A stretch of 64,000 nucleotides of DNA from Balamuthia mandrillaris (Eukaryota > Discosea > Longamoebia > Balamuthiidae): assembly GCA_031835245.1 (NCBI GenBank), contig JAVKOQ010000084.1, positions 130,816-194,815 on the forward strand. Direction: 5' to 3'. Made by a program: the position numbers and the translations under genes. The notes under the pieces were generated by a model that ran no database searches, was not told where the DNA came from, and saw nothing but the letters and a program-made list of their open reading frames with translations. This document shows positions 42,575-53,948 of the stretch, piece by piece; within the stretch, counting starts at the first letter, position 1; every line of letters begins with the position of its first letter.

Positions 42575-42955
42575 GGAGAGACAGGTACAGTAAAAACTTA
42601 GAATTCAGAGAATGGAGATAGGAGAGAAAGGAAAAGCAGGGAGGAACAAAGGAGTGCGAACAAAAAGATAGAGAAAATGATAAACAGAGGTTGGCCAAAA
42701 CCAAAAGGAAGTAAGCGCACCGTCCATAAGAACCGCAATTCCAGGTGATGAAACAACTGTGTCTGGGTAAACATCAAAGTCAAAGTACGTGGAAGCGCTA
42801 TCCCAACCCAGCCGTGCTTGGGTAAATTCGGGTAGTATTGGGGCCTCAAAGATCTGTCCCATTTGGGGGTTCAGCTGTGCGTCATCGAGTACCGCAGGGA
42901 AGTGGTTGGCCCACGCCACAGACAAGCACAGCGCTACCACCAACAACGCTTTCAT
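40259..42955 (-). CDS. Secreted FG-GAP (integrin-alpha-like beta-propeller) repeat protein, 2 exons
   Basis: Exons 42955-42721 and 42420-40259 give 798 residues. Signal peptide MKALLVVALCLSVAWA. The body has about seven FG-GAP units, each with FGYALAVGDVNGDGLGDVAS-like sequence and a Ca2+-loop D-x-N/D-x-D-G-x-x-D (DINNDGYGDLCVG, DFDGNGRVDLVVG, DLDADGFGDIAVG, DINNDDKDDFYIG). Ser/Glu-rich linkers interrupt the blades. The C-terminal ~150 residues form another beta-rich domain (FAVNLTLTYLNAGGDRWHFF). No transmembrane helix at the end, so it is likely secreted or wall-associated. Family members in protists and bacteria bind extracellular ligands; adhesion or cyst-wall function is inference. Confidence 0.85.
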
Positions 42956-43059
42956 TCCTGCTAGGACATCAATCAGTATGATAAGCATACCAGAATGTGA
43001 GAGGAGAAAGGGAGTGCGAGAGCGAGAGACAGAGAGTTGAAGAAAAATCGAAACCAGAG

Positions 43060-43090
<31 letters not shown>

Positions 43091-43519
43091 TTGTCCAGAA
43101 GGAGAGAAGGAATGAGTAACAGAAGTGATGAGATATACATCACGACCAGCTCACGTACCCGAAACGTAGTCCTTCCCCTCTTTCTTTCTCTCCCCCTTAT
43201 TTATACCAATTGATTTTTGTCACAATTTTTTTCCTTTTCTCACGAAACGACACTTATCGAGAGCAACCAATGGCACGACGGCCTTCTTTTCCGTCGACAC
43301 TTGGTTGTTTTTTTTTGCTAAACTCATTAGTACCAAGTAGGGTTCGAACCGAGCACCCGTGCTCGGTTGAAAGAAAATCTTGGGATCTAGAAGGAGTCGA
43401 ACCCGCGGCAACGTTTGGCTTAAAAAAAGAAAATCAAACATCCCTCCGCAGGAGTCGAACCGGCGGGAAAGAAAAAAATACAAGTTAAAAAAAAGAAAAG
43501 AAAAGAAAAAAAACACACC
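42956..43519. promoter_or_regulatory. Divergent promoter between FG-GAP and mitochondrial L3 genes
   Basis: 564 bases with GA repeats (43063-43090), TCGACA at 43294-43299, and three tRNA T-arm-like boxes between 43338 and 43470 described separately. ATG at 42988 in frame with the FG-GAP gene is a less likely start, since a signal peptide begins at 42955. Confidence 0.45.
43338..43470 (-). other. Three tRNA T-arm/B-box-like fragments
   Basis: On the minus strand GGTTCGACTCC occurs twice (near 43393 and 43451), matching the RNA polymerase III B-box consensus GGTTCGANTCC exactly. A third palindromic GGTTCGAACC lies at 43341-43350. Flanks resemble tRNA 3' ends, but no complete cloverleaf or A-box can be formed. 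They may be tRNA 3'-half relics, a tRNA-derived SINE remnant, or bound TFIIIC sites. Confidence 0.5.
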
Positions 43520-45492
43520 ATGAAGGGGAGTTTGCCCTTGTTGGCGGCGATGCGAGGAGGGCCAGGGGCCGGGGCCTTTGCGGCCTCCTCCCCCGTGCTG
43601 TGGCAGCAGGGCATGCTGCGCGCCTCCAGCCTGAGCGTGATCCCCCTCCGAAAGAAAAAGACCAAGTGGCGCCACAACACCATCGGCGTGCCCAAGGACC
43701 AGCTCTTCATGGAGCGCATCACCCCCTTTGACGTCTTTGATCGCAACACCGGCTGGACGCAGAACTCGAAGCGCGTTGGGGTGGTGGGCGTCAAAGTGGG
43801 GATGACCAGCGAATGGAACGAGTTCTACGACTTTTACCCAGTCACCATCATCAAAGTAAGTTAATTTTATTTTATTTTTTTTTTGGTTTAATTCTAATCG
43901 AAAACATCGGATGGAAAAAAAAAATCTTTTTGGGACTACTAGTTGGCCAACTGTCAGGTAACACAGGTGAAGTGGACGGACAAGAACAGGAAGCCCGGTG
44001 AGGTCATGGTGCAGGTGGGCGCGGGCGCGGTGAAGCCCGAGAACCTCAGCAAGCCCCTTCGCATGGAGTTTTACCGGCGCGGGCTCGAGCCCAAGCGCCA
44101 CATTGCCGAGTTTCCTGTCAGCGAGAATGGAGTCCTTCCTGTGGGTTCGTTTGAGCTCTGCTTTACGCTGTTTTCTCCCTTGGCTCTTCCTGCTTGCCAT
44201 TTTTCCTCTTCCTCTCCTCTCCTGTCCTTGTCCTTGTTCTTCTCTTCCTTCTTGTTTCCTTGCGTCTTTCCGGCTTCCTTCTTTCTCCTCTCTTCCTTTT
44301 TCCTTTTTTTCTTCCTTCTTTTCTTCCTTCTTTCTTCTTTGTCTTTCTTCTTTCTTCTTCCTTCTTCTTCCTCTCTTTGCAGGAAGTTCTTTCTATGCCT
44401 AACTTACGAGAATAAAAAAAGGTACGGAAATAAGGGCAGAACACTTCACACCGGGACAATACCTCGACATCTCAGGAGTGTCCATTGGCAAAGGTTTCCA
44501 AGGTGTCATGAAGAGGTGGGGTTTTGCTGGCCAGCGTGCCTCTCACGGCAACAGTCTTTCGCATCGAGTTCCGGGTTCCATTGGTCAACACTCTGTATGC
44601 TCTTCCTCTAGTTCTTCTTTTTCTTCTTTTCGCTCTTTCATCCAGTGTTTTTATTTTCTAACAAACGAGTTCAATGATGACTAGATTCCAAGCAAAGTGT
44701 TTAAGGGCAAGAAACTTCCTGGACGCATGGGTGGCAAGAACTGCACCGTCAAAAATCTCTTTGTACACTTCGCTCTCTCGTTCTCTCCCTCCCTCTCTCC
44801 TTCTCCCTTGCGTGTCGTGATCCTCCCTCTCAGTTTCTCATTTTCACAATCAACGTTATTAATCGCAACAACTCCAACAACATCAGTTATGGAAGATCAA
44901 CACGAAGCACAACTTGCTCTACGTGCGCGGCCACGTACCCGGCCACGCCGGCAGCGTTGTCCGCATCAGCGACGCTAAGAACAAATGGCACTACTTCCCT
45001 CCTCCCTACCCCACCTACATCCGCAAAAAGGACGAAACGGGCGAGGAGGAAGAGCTGCCCCACATCATCACCGCCAACTGCAAGCCGCCCGAGTGGTGGA
45101 GCGCCATGCAGGCGCGTAAGGCGGCCTTTGCCGAGGACCCCTCCAAGAACAAGGACGACTCGCTGGACGTGGTCTCCATTGTGGAGGCCTACCGCAACAG
45201 CTTCCCCACCGTCGACAAATGGAGGGCCGGGGAGCTGCCCTCCGGACCCTGGATTTACCGCGATAACTCAGCGTTCGTCTCTCCCGGCGAGATCTCCTTC
45301 ACCAGGGCGGAGAGGGACCTGCTGAGGTTCGAGGTGGAGGGCGCGGAGGAGGAGAGGCGCGCGGCGGAGCTGCTGTCCGAGTGGTCGGCGGAGGCGTTGG
45401 GCATGAGCGAGCTGGCCGAAGAGGAGGAGGAGGAAGAGGGATTCTACGAGGAGGACGAGGAGGAGGACGAAGAGGAGGAGGACAGAAAGTAA
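43520..45492 (+). CDS. Mitochondrial large-subunit ribosomal protein uL3m (MRPL3), multi-exon
   Basis: L3 sits near the peptidyl-transferase centre. The start [20 protein letters not shown] is a basic/alanine-rich presequence. Core L3 motifs: [37 protein letters not shown], then after a CT-rich intron [20 protein letters not shown], the diagnostic [29 protein letters not shown], and [16 protein letters not shown]. After another intron [19 protein letters not shown] ~150-residue C-terminal extension, acidic at the end ([20 protein letters not shown]), is not part of bacterial L3 and seems lineage-specific. Confidence 0.92.
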
Positions 45493-45856
45493 CAGATGAT
45501 TCCCTTGCAACGGAATGAAGGTTCCGCAATGAAGAGTGGAATGCGCGACAACGAACAACACCCCAAAAGAAAACTAATATATGGGCCATACCTATCTCTT
45601 GTCTACCTCCTGCCTTCATTGCAGGTACTTTTTGTCCGCTCTCACGTCCTTCCACCAAATTAGGGCATTTTTCATTTCATTTCCGCTCTCCGCTGTTTTT
45701 TTTGTGGGTGCAGCGAAGAGAGAGAAAAAAAAGGCCTCTCTCTTCTTTGGCCAGTGGTGCGGTGGTGGTGGAAGGAAGCAGTAGCAGCGGCGTAGTAGCT
45801 TTTTTATTTTGTGTGTGGAGGGCTGCGCTTGATTCATCTTTTTTTTTTAAAAAAAA
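45493..45856. other. Spacer between L3 gene and PP2C-like gene
   Basis: Same-strand gap holding the L3 3' end and the likely promoter of the next gene. T-rich and A-rich runs near 45838-45856. No gene seen. Confidence 0.4.
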
Positions 45857-45939
45857 ATGAATATGATGAAGGTAGAGTTCTCTTTTTTTTATTTATTTAT
45901 TTTCGATCTCTTTACAGCTGTTTGATGGATTTTAAATTT

Positions 45940-45971
<32 letters not shown>

Positions 45972-48900
45972 ATGTCACTCACTACTGCTGCTACTGCTGC
46001 TACTTAGGGGAAGAAGAAAGAGCAAAAGAAAAGCTCTGGGCATAAATCGGGTGGTTCGAGCGGCGGCAACACCAGTGGAGAGGCGGTCACGAAGCTGTTA
46101 GAAAAGCTTGACACGATCCTAGTCTCGGTTCGTACTACTTTTTTGATGTTGTTGTTCTTTGATTTAAACACTCGCTCTCTCATCTGTTTTATTGTTGTGT
46201 TTGTTTTTTCTTTCTCGTCGGTCGTTTCGTGGCTGCCTCTCCCTTCCTTGTTGTTTCTATCTTGTCGTTTCTATTCGCTAGCGTGCATCCTTGTTGTTTG
46301 TTTTCATTGCTTCCTTCTTCTGACTTTACGAACGCTTTTTTTTCCCCACAATACAGGATGAAGAGGAGGAAAGCGAAAGCCATTCTTCTGGCGGCAAGAA
46401 CACACCAAAAGACATTCCCAAAATGGGACCATACAAGTACGCTCTCTCTCTCTCTCTCTCCCTCCCGCGCTCTCTCTTCTCTCTCCTCTCTCTCTCTCAC
46501 TTTCCTCTGCTGGTTTCTTCTCTAAATGTTTGTTTGTTTTGGTGTGCCATAGAGAATGGATATTTCTACCAGATATAAAAGTGAAAGGAGCACTGAAGGC
46601 GGATGGTGAGGCTATTAACGGCCCCGTGGATGACTTGACTAATCAAATGGAAACTGTACATAACGTAGCATCAGGGCTTGCGATTTCTAGTTATCCCAAA
46701 GGAGTTAGTGCTTCCCTTCCCTCTCACATTGTTCTTTTCTTGCTCGTAATAGGGGCACTGAAGGTGCTTTATATTACTGAAACTTAAACAGCAAGGAGAA
46801 CCCATTTGCGACTTTTTTATGTTGGAGCTGTTCGAAAGGCGGAGCTTGGTGTGTCTGGCTGATGGTTGCTCTTGGGGAGAGGCTCCTCGTCAGGCTGCTC
46901 GCAAAGCTGCCCACGCTTACATGGAATATCTTAAGCAGAATTTAGAAAGCATCACTGACATACGGTTTCTCCGCCTCTCCCTCCCTCTCTGTCCCTCTTT
47001 CTCACTTTTGTACTTTGTTTTCTTTGATTATTCAAATGTGCAGAGAAGCTGGCCGCTTGATCTTGCGCGCTTTCTACAAAGCTCACACCAAAATTGTGGA
47101 AGGATACACCGAAGTATGGGATGCAGGCACTACCACTCTATGCGGAGGCATCATGTTGGAGTTGGACGAGAAGGATGCAGAGATGTTGGCTAAGCTTCGC
47201 GGAATGACTACCCACAACACAACCCATCGCAAGCTTTTTGACACTTCCTCCTTTCAACAACTGTATCGCTTGTATGATTCTGATTATTGCAGCTTGAACA
47301 TCACCATCCACAACAACTGCACTTCACCACCTTCTTCTTCTCCTTCATCATCATTATCTTCTTCGAATCATAAGAACGGTTCTCCCAATGTGCAACGCAA
47401 ATCAGCAAACATTAGTCCTTCCCAGTCCACCAGTGCTTCTTCATCATCTTCTTCCTCCTCAAACAAAGAAAAGAAGAAAGAAACAACAAGGAGTAAGAGC
47501 AGAGCAAACTCGAAGAACTTGGCAGAGTTGCAGATGCTGCAGCAACGACAAGCGAACGATCCACGGTGGGTCTTTGTCTGCGCAAGCGTTGGTGATTGCA
47601 AAGCGTTTCACTACGACAACAAAACGGGGTTGTTCACGGACATAACGGAGGGCAATCGCACCAATCTCACCGATGCGAAGGACCCTGGCGGTCGTCTTGG
47701 TCCTCAGGTTCAACCGGAAGGCGGTCCTGATCTACGAAATTTGGTGGCTTTCTCTTTTCCCTATTCTTGTTTCTGCTCCTTTCTCAATTCTTTGTTTGAT
47801 TGAACCCCTTTTACTCATTCTTATCCTTGTATTTGAAATACAGGCGTTGTACTTTATTCCTTGCCGCGATCAAGACATTATCTTTCTGGTATCAGATGGA
47901 GTGCATGACAACTTAGACCCCCAAAACTTGGGAATAACGCCCGGCCATTTAGGCTTGAAGTACAGCACATGGGAAGAGGCCGAGAAGCAAGACCTGCGAC
48001 TCGCTGATGAGACCAAAAATCAGTTCAGGATTCAATACTTGAACGATATCATTAAAAAGGGTACTGCTATTCTATTCTGTTTTATCTTTTCTCTTTTCCT
48101 TTTCTCAACATTTTTTGTATATTTTTTTTGTGTCAACCAAACAGCAAAGCGAAAAGGAAGCCCATTGACCCCAGCGCAACTGGCGGCGCAAGTAACGTAT
48201 CATGCCTACGCTCTAACGCAATCGAGCCGACAGTTTATCGAGAACAACTCCCATGCTCGCCTCCCGGAGGACTACACCCTTTATCCTGGCAAAATGGATC
48301 ACACCTCTTGCGTCGCCATTTTCGCTGGTGGTTTGACCTTAGAAGGAGGTAAATAACCTTTTCTCACTTCTATTCTTTCGGTGAAAATGTTTTGTATAGT
48401 TAACGTTTTTCCTCTCGCTGTTCTCCTTCTTTCTTTAAAGCCTCATTGGAGGATTCAGAAGAGCCTTCCGAAAGCAGCAGTACCGAAAACCTCCTCACCC
48501 AGGACACTTTCTACCAAGCCATCCCCCTCACTACCTTCCTCGACTCTGCTTCTTCTGCCTCTTCCGCTTCTTCCACAGCATCCTATTCCACCTCTCCATC
48601 CGCCGTGGCTTTTCACAACAACTATAGCAACAGCATTAGTGATACAGCTTACAGCAAAATTCCTGTTCACTCGCCCCGAGGTGAAAAATCACGACAACAA
48701 CAGGCCCAACAACAACAGCAGTTGCCTCGCTTGAAGGCCATTCGTTGTTATAACATGGATCAAGAGCCGCTGGCGGAGATCCATGCGGTTCCTTCTGATA
48801 CTATCCACAACATCATTGCGAAGATCAAAGATGTGCGTCTCTTCCTCAATCTCTATTGTCATTCTTTCTTTTTTCGTCGTTTCTTGTCTTTCTTGTCGTT

Positions 48901-49135
48901 ACTTTTTCTATCCCTGGAACTGAAGAATAATTCTTTCTTTTTTTTTTTTTAAAAAAAGGAATTGGAAGAGGTAATAGAGGGCAGGCCGTTCCGTTTACGA
49001 AAGGGAGATGAGGATTGGGTTCGCAAGCCGGTTCCAATCCTGAAGAAACAATTCGACAAGAAGGCCTACGACTTTTTCATCTTCGAAAAGGACATCATCG
49101 TCATCCAGTTTCATCCTCTCAATAACTCGAGTTAA
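45857..49135 (+). CDS. PP2C-like domain protein, multi-exon
   Basis: Metal-dependent Ser/Thr phosphatase (PPM) fold. A five-codon first exon (MNMMK) spliced to GKKKEQKKSSGHKSGG is the best start; it depends on a GTAGAG donor. PPM motifs: SLVCLADGCSWGEAPRQAAR (first metal Asp), TTTLCGGIMLEL, WVFVCASVGDCKAFHYDN (motif GD), and IIFLVSDGVHDNLDPQNLG (SDG-V-x-D-x-L, metal Asp). The last metal motif, usually DN-x-S/T, is MDHTSCVAIFAG with His in place of Asn. Long inserts rich in Ser occur between motifs. The C-terminus (LKAIRCYNMDQEPLAEI, EEVIEGRPFRLRKGD) looks like an added small domain. Similar PP2C-like proteins are found in amoebae; substrate unknown. Confidence 0.82.
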
Positions 49136-49553
49136 GTGATTAGCTCGTCCAAGACCGGTTTTGGGGAGGAAAGAAGACACGAAGAAGAAGAAGAAGAAGA
49201 GGAAGAAGAACAAGAACAAGAAGAGAAAGATGGTGATGAAAAAAAAGAAGTAGAAGAAGAAACATGAAACGGTTTTCCTCAACTTTGGGGAGTGAAAAAA
49301 AAAAGGTGGTACCAATGTAGCAGCTCACCTCAATAGACTGTTTATTTTGTGTTTGTACAAATATGTGGTCTGGAGAAATGCCTTCTTTTTGGCTGGCTCA
49401 GTGTGATACCAGAGGAGAAGAAGCAGAAGAACCAATGGAGACCAAGAAAACGAGAGAAAAAGAACAAGAAGCAGGAAAGGAAGAGAAGAGAGGAAGAAGG
49501 AGAGCTATTCTCGCGTTTGTGTGTTTTTTGTTAAAATACGAAACATGCTTCAT
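49136..49553. other. Convergent 3' spacer between PP2C-like and AAA genes
   Basis: GAA-rich segment at about 49180-49260 and A-rich tracts. No supported gene; open frames here are repeat artefacts. Confidence 0.4.
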
Positions 49554-50280
49554 TCATCCAAACATGCCAAAAGGCGCAGCACCTCCAGAGGGGGAGATGG
49601 AGAGCTCCTCCTCCGCCACCGCCACCAAATCCGCCATAGCGATGCACCTCTTCTCCGGCTCTCTCCTCAGCGCCGCGAATGCGGCCGCCTTGTAGCAACA
49701 GTTCTTGATGACCCCTCCGCTGAACGCAAACTTCTCCGCCAGCTCCCTAAAGTCAATGTCCTCCTTCAGCGGCGCTTTCGGCGGCAGCAGCTGCCGCCAG
49801 AGCTGTTCCCTCTGAGCGACATTGGGAAGCTCAAACTTGACGGCGAAGCGGAAGCGACGGAAGAAGGCCTGGTCGATGGTGTCGATGAGGTTGGTGGTAA
49901 GGATGGTGATACCAGGGAAGCGCTCGATGTGATAGAGCAGGATGGAGGTGTCGAGGTTGGCGTAACGATCGGTGGAGCTGCTGGGATCGGCGTGGCGGGC
50001 GCCAAAGAGCGCCTCCGCGTCGTCAAAGACCAGGATGGCGTCCAGGCTTTTGGCCTCCTTGAAGACCTCCTCGATGTGTTTGCCGGTCTCGCCGACGTAC
50101 TTGTCGACGAGTTGGCTGGCGTTCACCATTTTGAGGGGTTTGCCGGTCTCAAAGCCGATGACCTCTGCGGCGAGCGTCTTGCCGGTTCCTGGCGGGCCAT
50201 AGAACAGACAGGTGGTGCCTTGATCGTTGAACGTCTTCTCGGAATAGCCCCATCTGTTTGTCAAAAAGAAACACATGTGA

Positions 50281-50317
<37 letters not shown>

Positions 50318-53272
50318 AACTATACTCGGAGAAAAGGATTTGACTGGCTTTTTCCATTTGGATGATTCTCTCCAACTGTCTGAGCACCTCCGGCGTGGCA
50401 GTGATGTCCTCGATACCCCTCGTCGGCACTATCCTCCTGTCAAAGTCCACCATGGCTAACCTTCCTCTCAGCTGGTTGATGGCGCCTTGCTCCAAATCCT
50501 TTTGGGTGATGACAGGATCGTCTCCTTCTCTGGTGACGGCTTGGGAGAGGGCTATAAGAATGGCATTCTTGATGAAGCCACCGGTTAGCTCGTACTTGAG
50601 AGCGAGCCGCTGAAAGTCAACATCTTTGGCGAGCTTGACCATTGGCGGCATCAAGAGGCGCCAAATGTCCGCTCGCAAGTGGGGATCTGGTTGTCGGAAC
50701 TTTTTCATGCAGAGAGAGAGAGAGAAAAAGAAGTGAGAACACTAGACATAAGACTAATGAAAGAATGGAAGAGAGAAAGAGAGAAAGAAAGAGAGAGAGA
50801 GAGAGAGAGTTCAGTGGGGCAGGACGAAACCTCAATGGCGAGTGTTATGCGGCGATGCATTGCTTCATCCAAGTCGAAAGCTCTGTTGGTGGCCATTATC
50901 TGTTTGCCAGATTTAACAAGTTAACATCTGGAGGAGGACATGTGGATAGGAAGGGCAGGAGGACAAAGAGGAAAAGAAACAGAAAAAGAGGAAAGAAGAA
51001 AACCATACAATGAGTCCGTTATGTCGCTCAATTTCGGTGAGGAGCAAGTTGACACCACTTGCAGAAGTTTTATCTCGGGACATGAAAATGGTTTCACATT
51101 CATCTTTGTTGTGTATGGAGAAAGATGAAAGAGTGAGCAAAGTATCACCGGTTTCTATTTTTTTAAAGTGTTAGAAAGCGGTACGTACCGAAGAAAAGGA
51201 CAGAGTCTGTCAGTTTGGCCTCTCGGAAGATGAACTTGATAACGTGGTCAGCTTGCATAAATCCCAGCGATGGATAGTTGATCAACAGGATTCGTTTATC
51301 TAACATTGCAGCCACTATAAAAAGAAGCGGACAGAAATAAGTGAAGAAGAAGACAATAGAGGGAAAGGGAAGAGATGAAACGCACAAGCGTTGGCCATCA
51401 TGGTTTTTCCAGTGCCACTCTTTCCAAAGAATAACAACAACATGCCAGAACCGTAGGCAATCTGCCATACAGAAGAAGGGAAGTAAGTTTTAACTAAAGA
51501 AGAGAGAAGAGAGAAGAGAGAAGAGAGAAGAGAGAAGAGAGAAGAGAGAGAGAACGTACTGTGTCACCGACGGACAACTTTTTAGAGATGCTGGTAAACT
51601 TATCAAAGTTGCGAACAGTGTTCACAATCAATGACTTTTGATCTTCGGGTAAAATGACAGATTCAAGCTTTACATTTGGAGTGTACCTGGCCAATAACAA
51701 GCGTCTTTAGCAAAGAATAGCTCTCAAATAGAAGAGAAAGAAAACGAAGAAGAAGAACAACAACAAGCATAAAAAGAACATGAAGAGCTTACAAATGACT
51801 GCCTTCCACCAATTCTGAAAGCTCAGAGTCAAGACCAACAATGAAATCCAACATTCTTCTATCCAGCTCAACGTCCGTGTTCATCAGTTCTCTGTCTGTA
51901 GTTTAAGTTATTTAAAAGTAAGCATTTATGTATAGACTTACAGAAAGAACTGAAAACAAACCCCATGTGTCAGACAAACGGATGATGCCTTCTCGCACCA
52001 GCCTTGCGTTCTTGTAAAAGTAACTGTTTTGAGCAAACCAAAGTGAGAAATACATACACAGTTGTTCCTCTCTCTCTCCTCCTCCTCCTCCTCTCAGCAC
52101 TCATTTTAGTACCTTCTGTTCTTCAGCTCTTCTTCGAAAGAGTTGCAAAAAGTGCTCAATAAAGCGCCAACGTTGAAGTTCTCCACATTCGTGGAACGGC
52201 GATAGCGAGACGCGTCCGGAGATATCTTTGGAGAGATGACATTGGCCACCAAAGTCAAAAGGATCAACCGCTCGAATGGTTCCAGGTTGAGACGCAACGC
52301 CAGTCGTTCCAGGCGAGGAAGCCATTTGCCTGAGTTGCGGGCCACTGTCATCTGCATTCATTTAACTTGGCGTTAAACAAAAATAAAAGAAAAACCAATA
52401 AAACAAAACGTACAGCAACTCTCTTCTCGCATTTGCCTTTCAACATTCGTTCCTTCGCTCTCAGCTCCCTCAACTGCAGCTCCTGCTTGGCATCATGATC
52501 CAAGTCCTCCTCCCTCTCTCTTGCCATGTTGATCACTCGCAACTTAACAGCCAACCAGTCGATGTGATCCGAAAGATACTGAACGTTGTTGGTGTAGGGA
52601 GACAGACCGGAATCATCTTCTTCGCCAACTTCTGTCTTTTTCGGTTCATCATCTGCGCTTTGAAGATATTCTTTTTCCATCATCACTTCCATTCGAAGAA
52701 TATCAAAGATGTCTTCTTCCTCTTCCTCTTTTTCCTTCTGCTTTTGGCTATCCTCAGAACCGGAGTCAGCATCAACTTCCTCTTTACTCTTCTCCTCGGC
52801 ATCGTCGTCGCCTTCTTTGTCTTCTTCATCGTCACTGCCTGTTTTGGAGGTGGAGAGATTGGCTTGGGAGCTGCGTAAAAGTTTGTACTTCTTGCCAGCA
52901 ACATCCTCTTCGCAAACAACCTCTGCTAAAACGGTTTTGTCGATCTTTAGTTGTTGTTCCTCTGAGAGCTCCATTCCCGCCTTTGTTTTTGGTGTCACCA
53001 GGGAAAACAAAGTGAGAAAGGGGAGAGCTGAGAGAACGAAGACAAGAAAGGTGGAGCATGAAGAGACAAAGAAGAATAAAGAAAAGGATAGTTACCAGGA
53101 CGCCAGCTGTGGTATAAGGGATCTTGAAGGAATAACTGGAGACAGGATCGTCTTCGTCAGGACTAAGAATGCCTTCCTTGACGTGCATTCTCTCCGCAGA
53201 AATAAAGTTCAAACCTTCACTCAACGTCATTTCGCAATACTGCAAACAAAAATGTGTGAACAACTAAGCAGC

Positions 53273-53313
<41 letters not shown>

Positions 53314-53948
53314 AGAAGAAGCAGAAGAAGAAGAAGAAGAAGAACAAGAAGAACAAGAAGAACAAGAAGAACAAGAAGAACAACAACAACAACAACAAGA
53401 ACAAGAACAAGAAGAAATTAGAAGTTACAAACATTGAGCATGCCATTGAAGTAAAACCCGGTGCCGTCAAACAACATGTCGCCATAGGTGAGCACCACGA
53501 ACGCCATGGCATAGGTCTCCTTCTCGCTGAGCTCCAACCGTTGGGCCAACCGCACGCAGCGCGGTTGCAACGCCCCCGTCCTCCTGTGCTGCTCCAGGCG
53601 AGCCTCAATGAGGTACTTGGCGTAGGCGTGCAGCCCGCGCAGCGCCTCTATCAGCCGGTTCAACTCCTCCACATCCACTCCCTTGGCGCTGCCGCCTTGT
53701 TGCGTCGTCTCTTTCTTTGGCTCGCTGAAGACCTTTCGGAGGTTCTTCTTGGCCTCCTCCCCGGCGGACCAGACCTCGAAGACGGCGTTGACGGCGGCCA
53801 GGTAGTCCATGTCCCGCAGGAAGAGGGCCTCGGGGGAGCGGGTCAGCTCCGTCCAGGACTGGGGCCGGAGGCAGTAGGGCAGCTTGGGATAGTCCCGAAG
53901 GAGCTGTTCCAGAGTGGGCGGAGGGAGGGTAGAGAGGGGGTCGCTCAT
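49554..53948 (-). CDS. Double-AAA ATPase with novel N-terminal region, about a dozen exons
   Basis: Starts MSDPLSTLPPPTLEQLLRDY; the first ~350 residues (helical, with an acidic Lys/Glu segment) do not resemble a domain I know. Then two AAA modules. D1: Walker A FFGKSGTGKTMMA, Walker B VLFFDECETIF, sensor MATNRAFDLDEAMHRRI. D2: Walker A FYGPPGTGKTLAAEVI, Walker B ILVFDDAEALFG, sensor TTNLIDTIDQAFFRRFRF. The D2 Walker B has Asp where the catalytic Glu normally follows the Mg-binding Asp. The closest pattern is the group of bacterial/protist AAA proteins with DEADALF-type Walker B; a remodelling or unfoldase role is inferred. Introns are GA-rich on the plus strand; one holds a GCA/GAA repeat. 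Divergent from the UBR4-like gene. Confidence 0.85.
53271..53412. repeat. CAG/GAA compound microsatellite in AAA gene intron
   Basis: About 40 bases of pure GCA repeats followed by GAA/GAACAA and CAA units on the plus strand; sense strand of the AAA gene is TGC/TTC-rich. Poly-Ala, Glu/Gln or Cys/Phe frames over it are artefacts. Confidence 0.9.
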
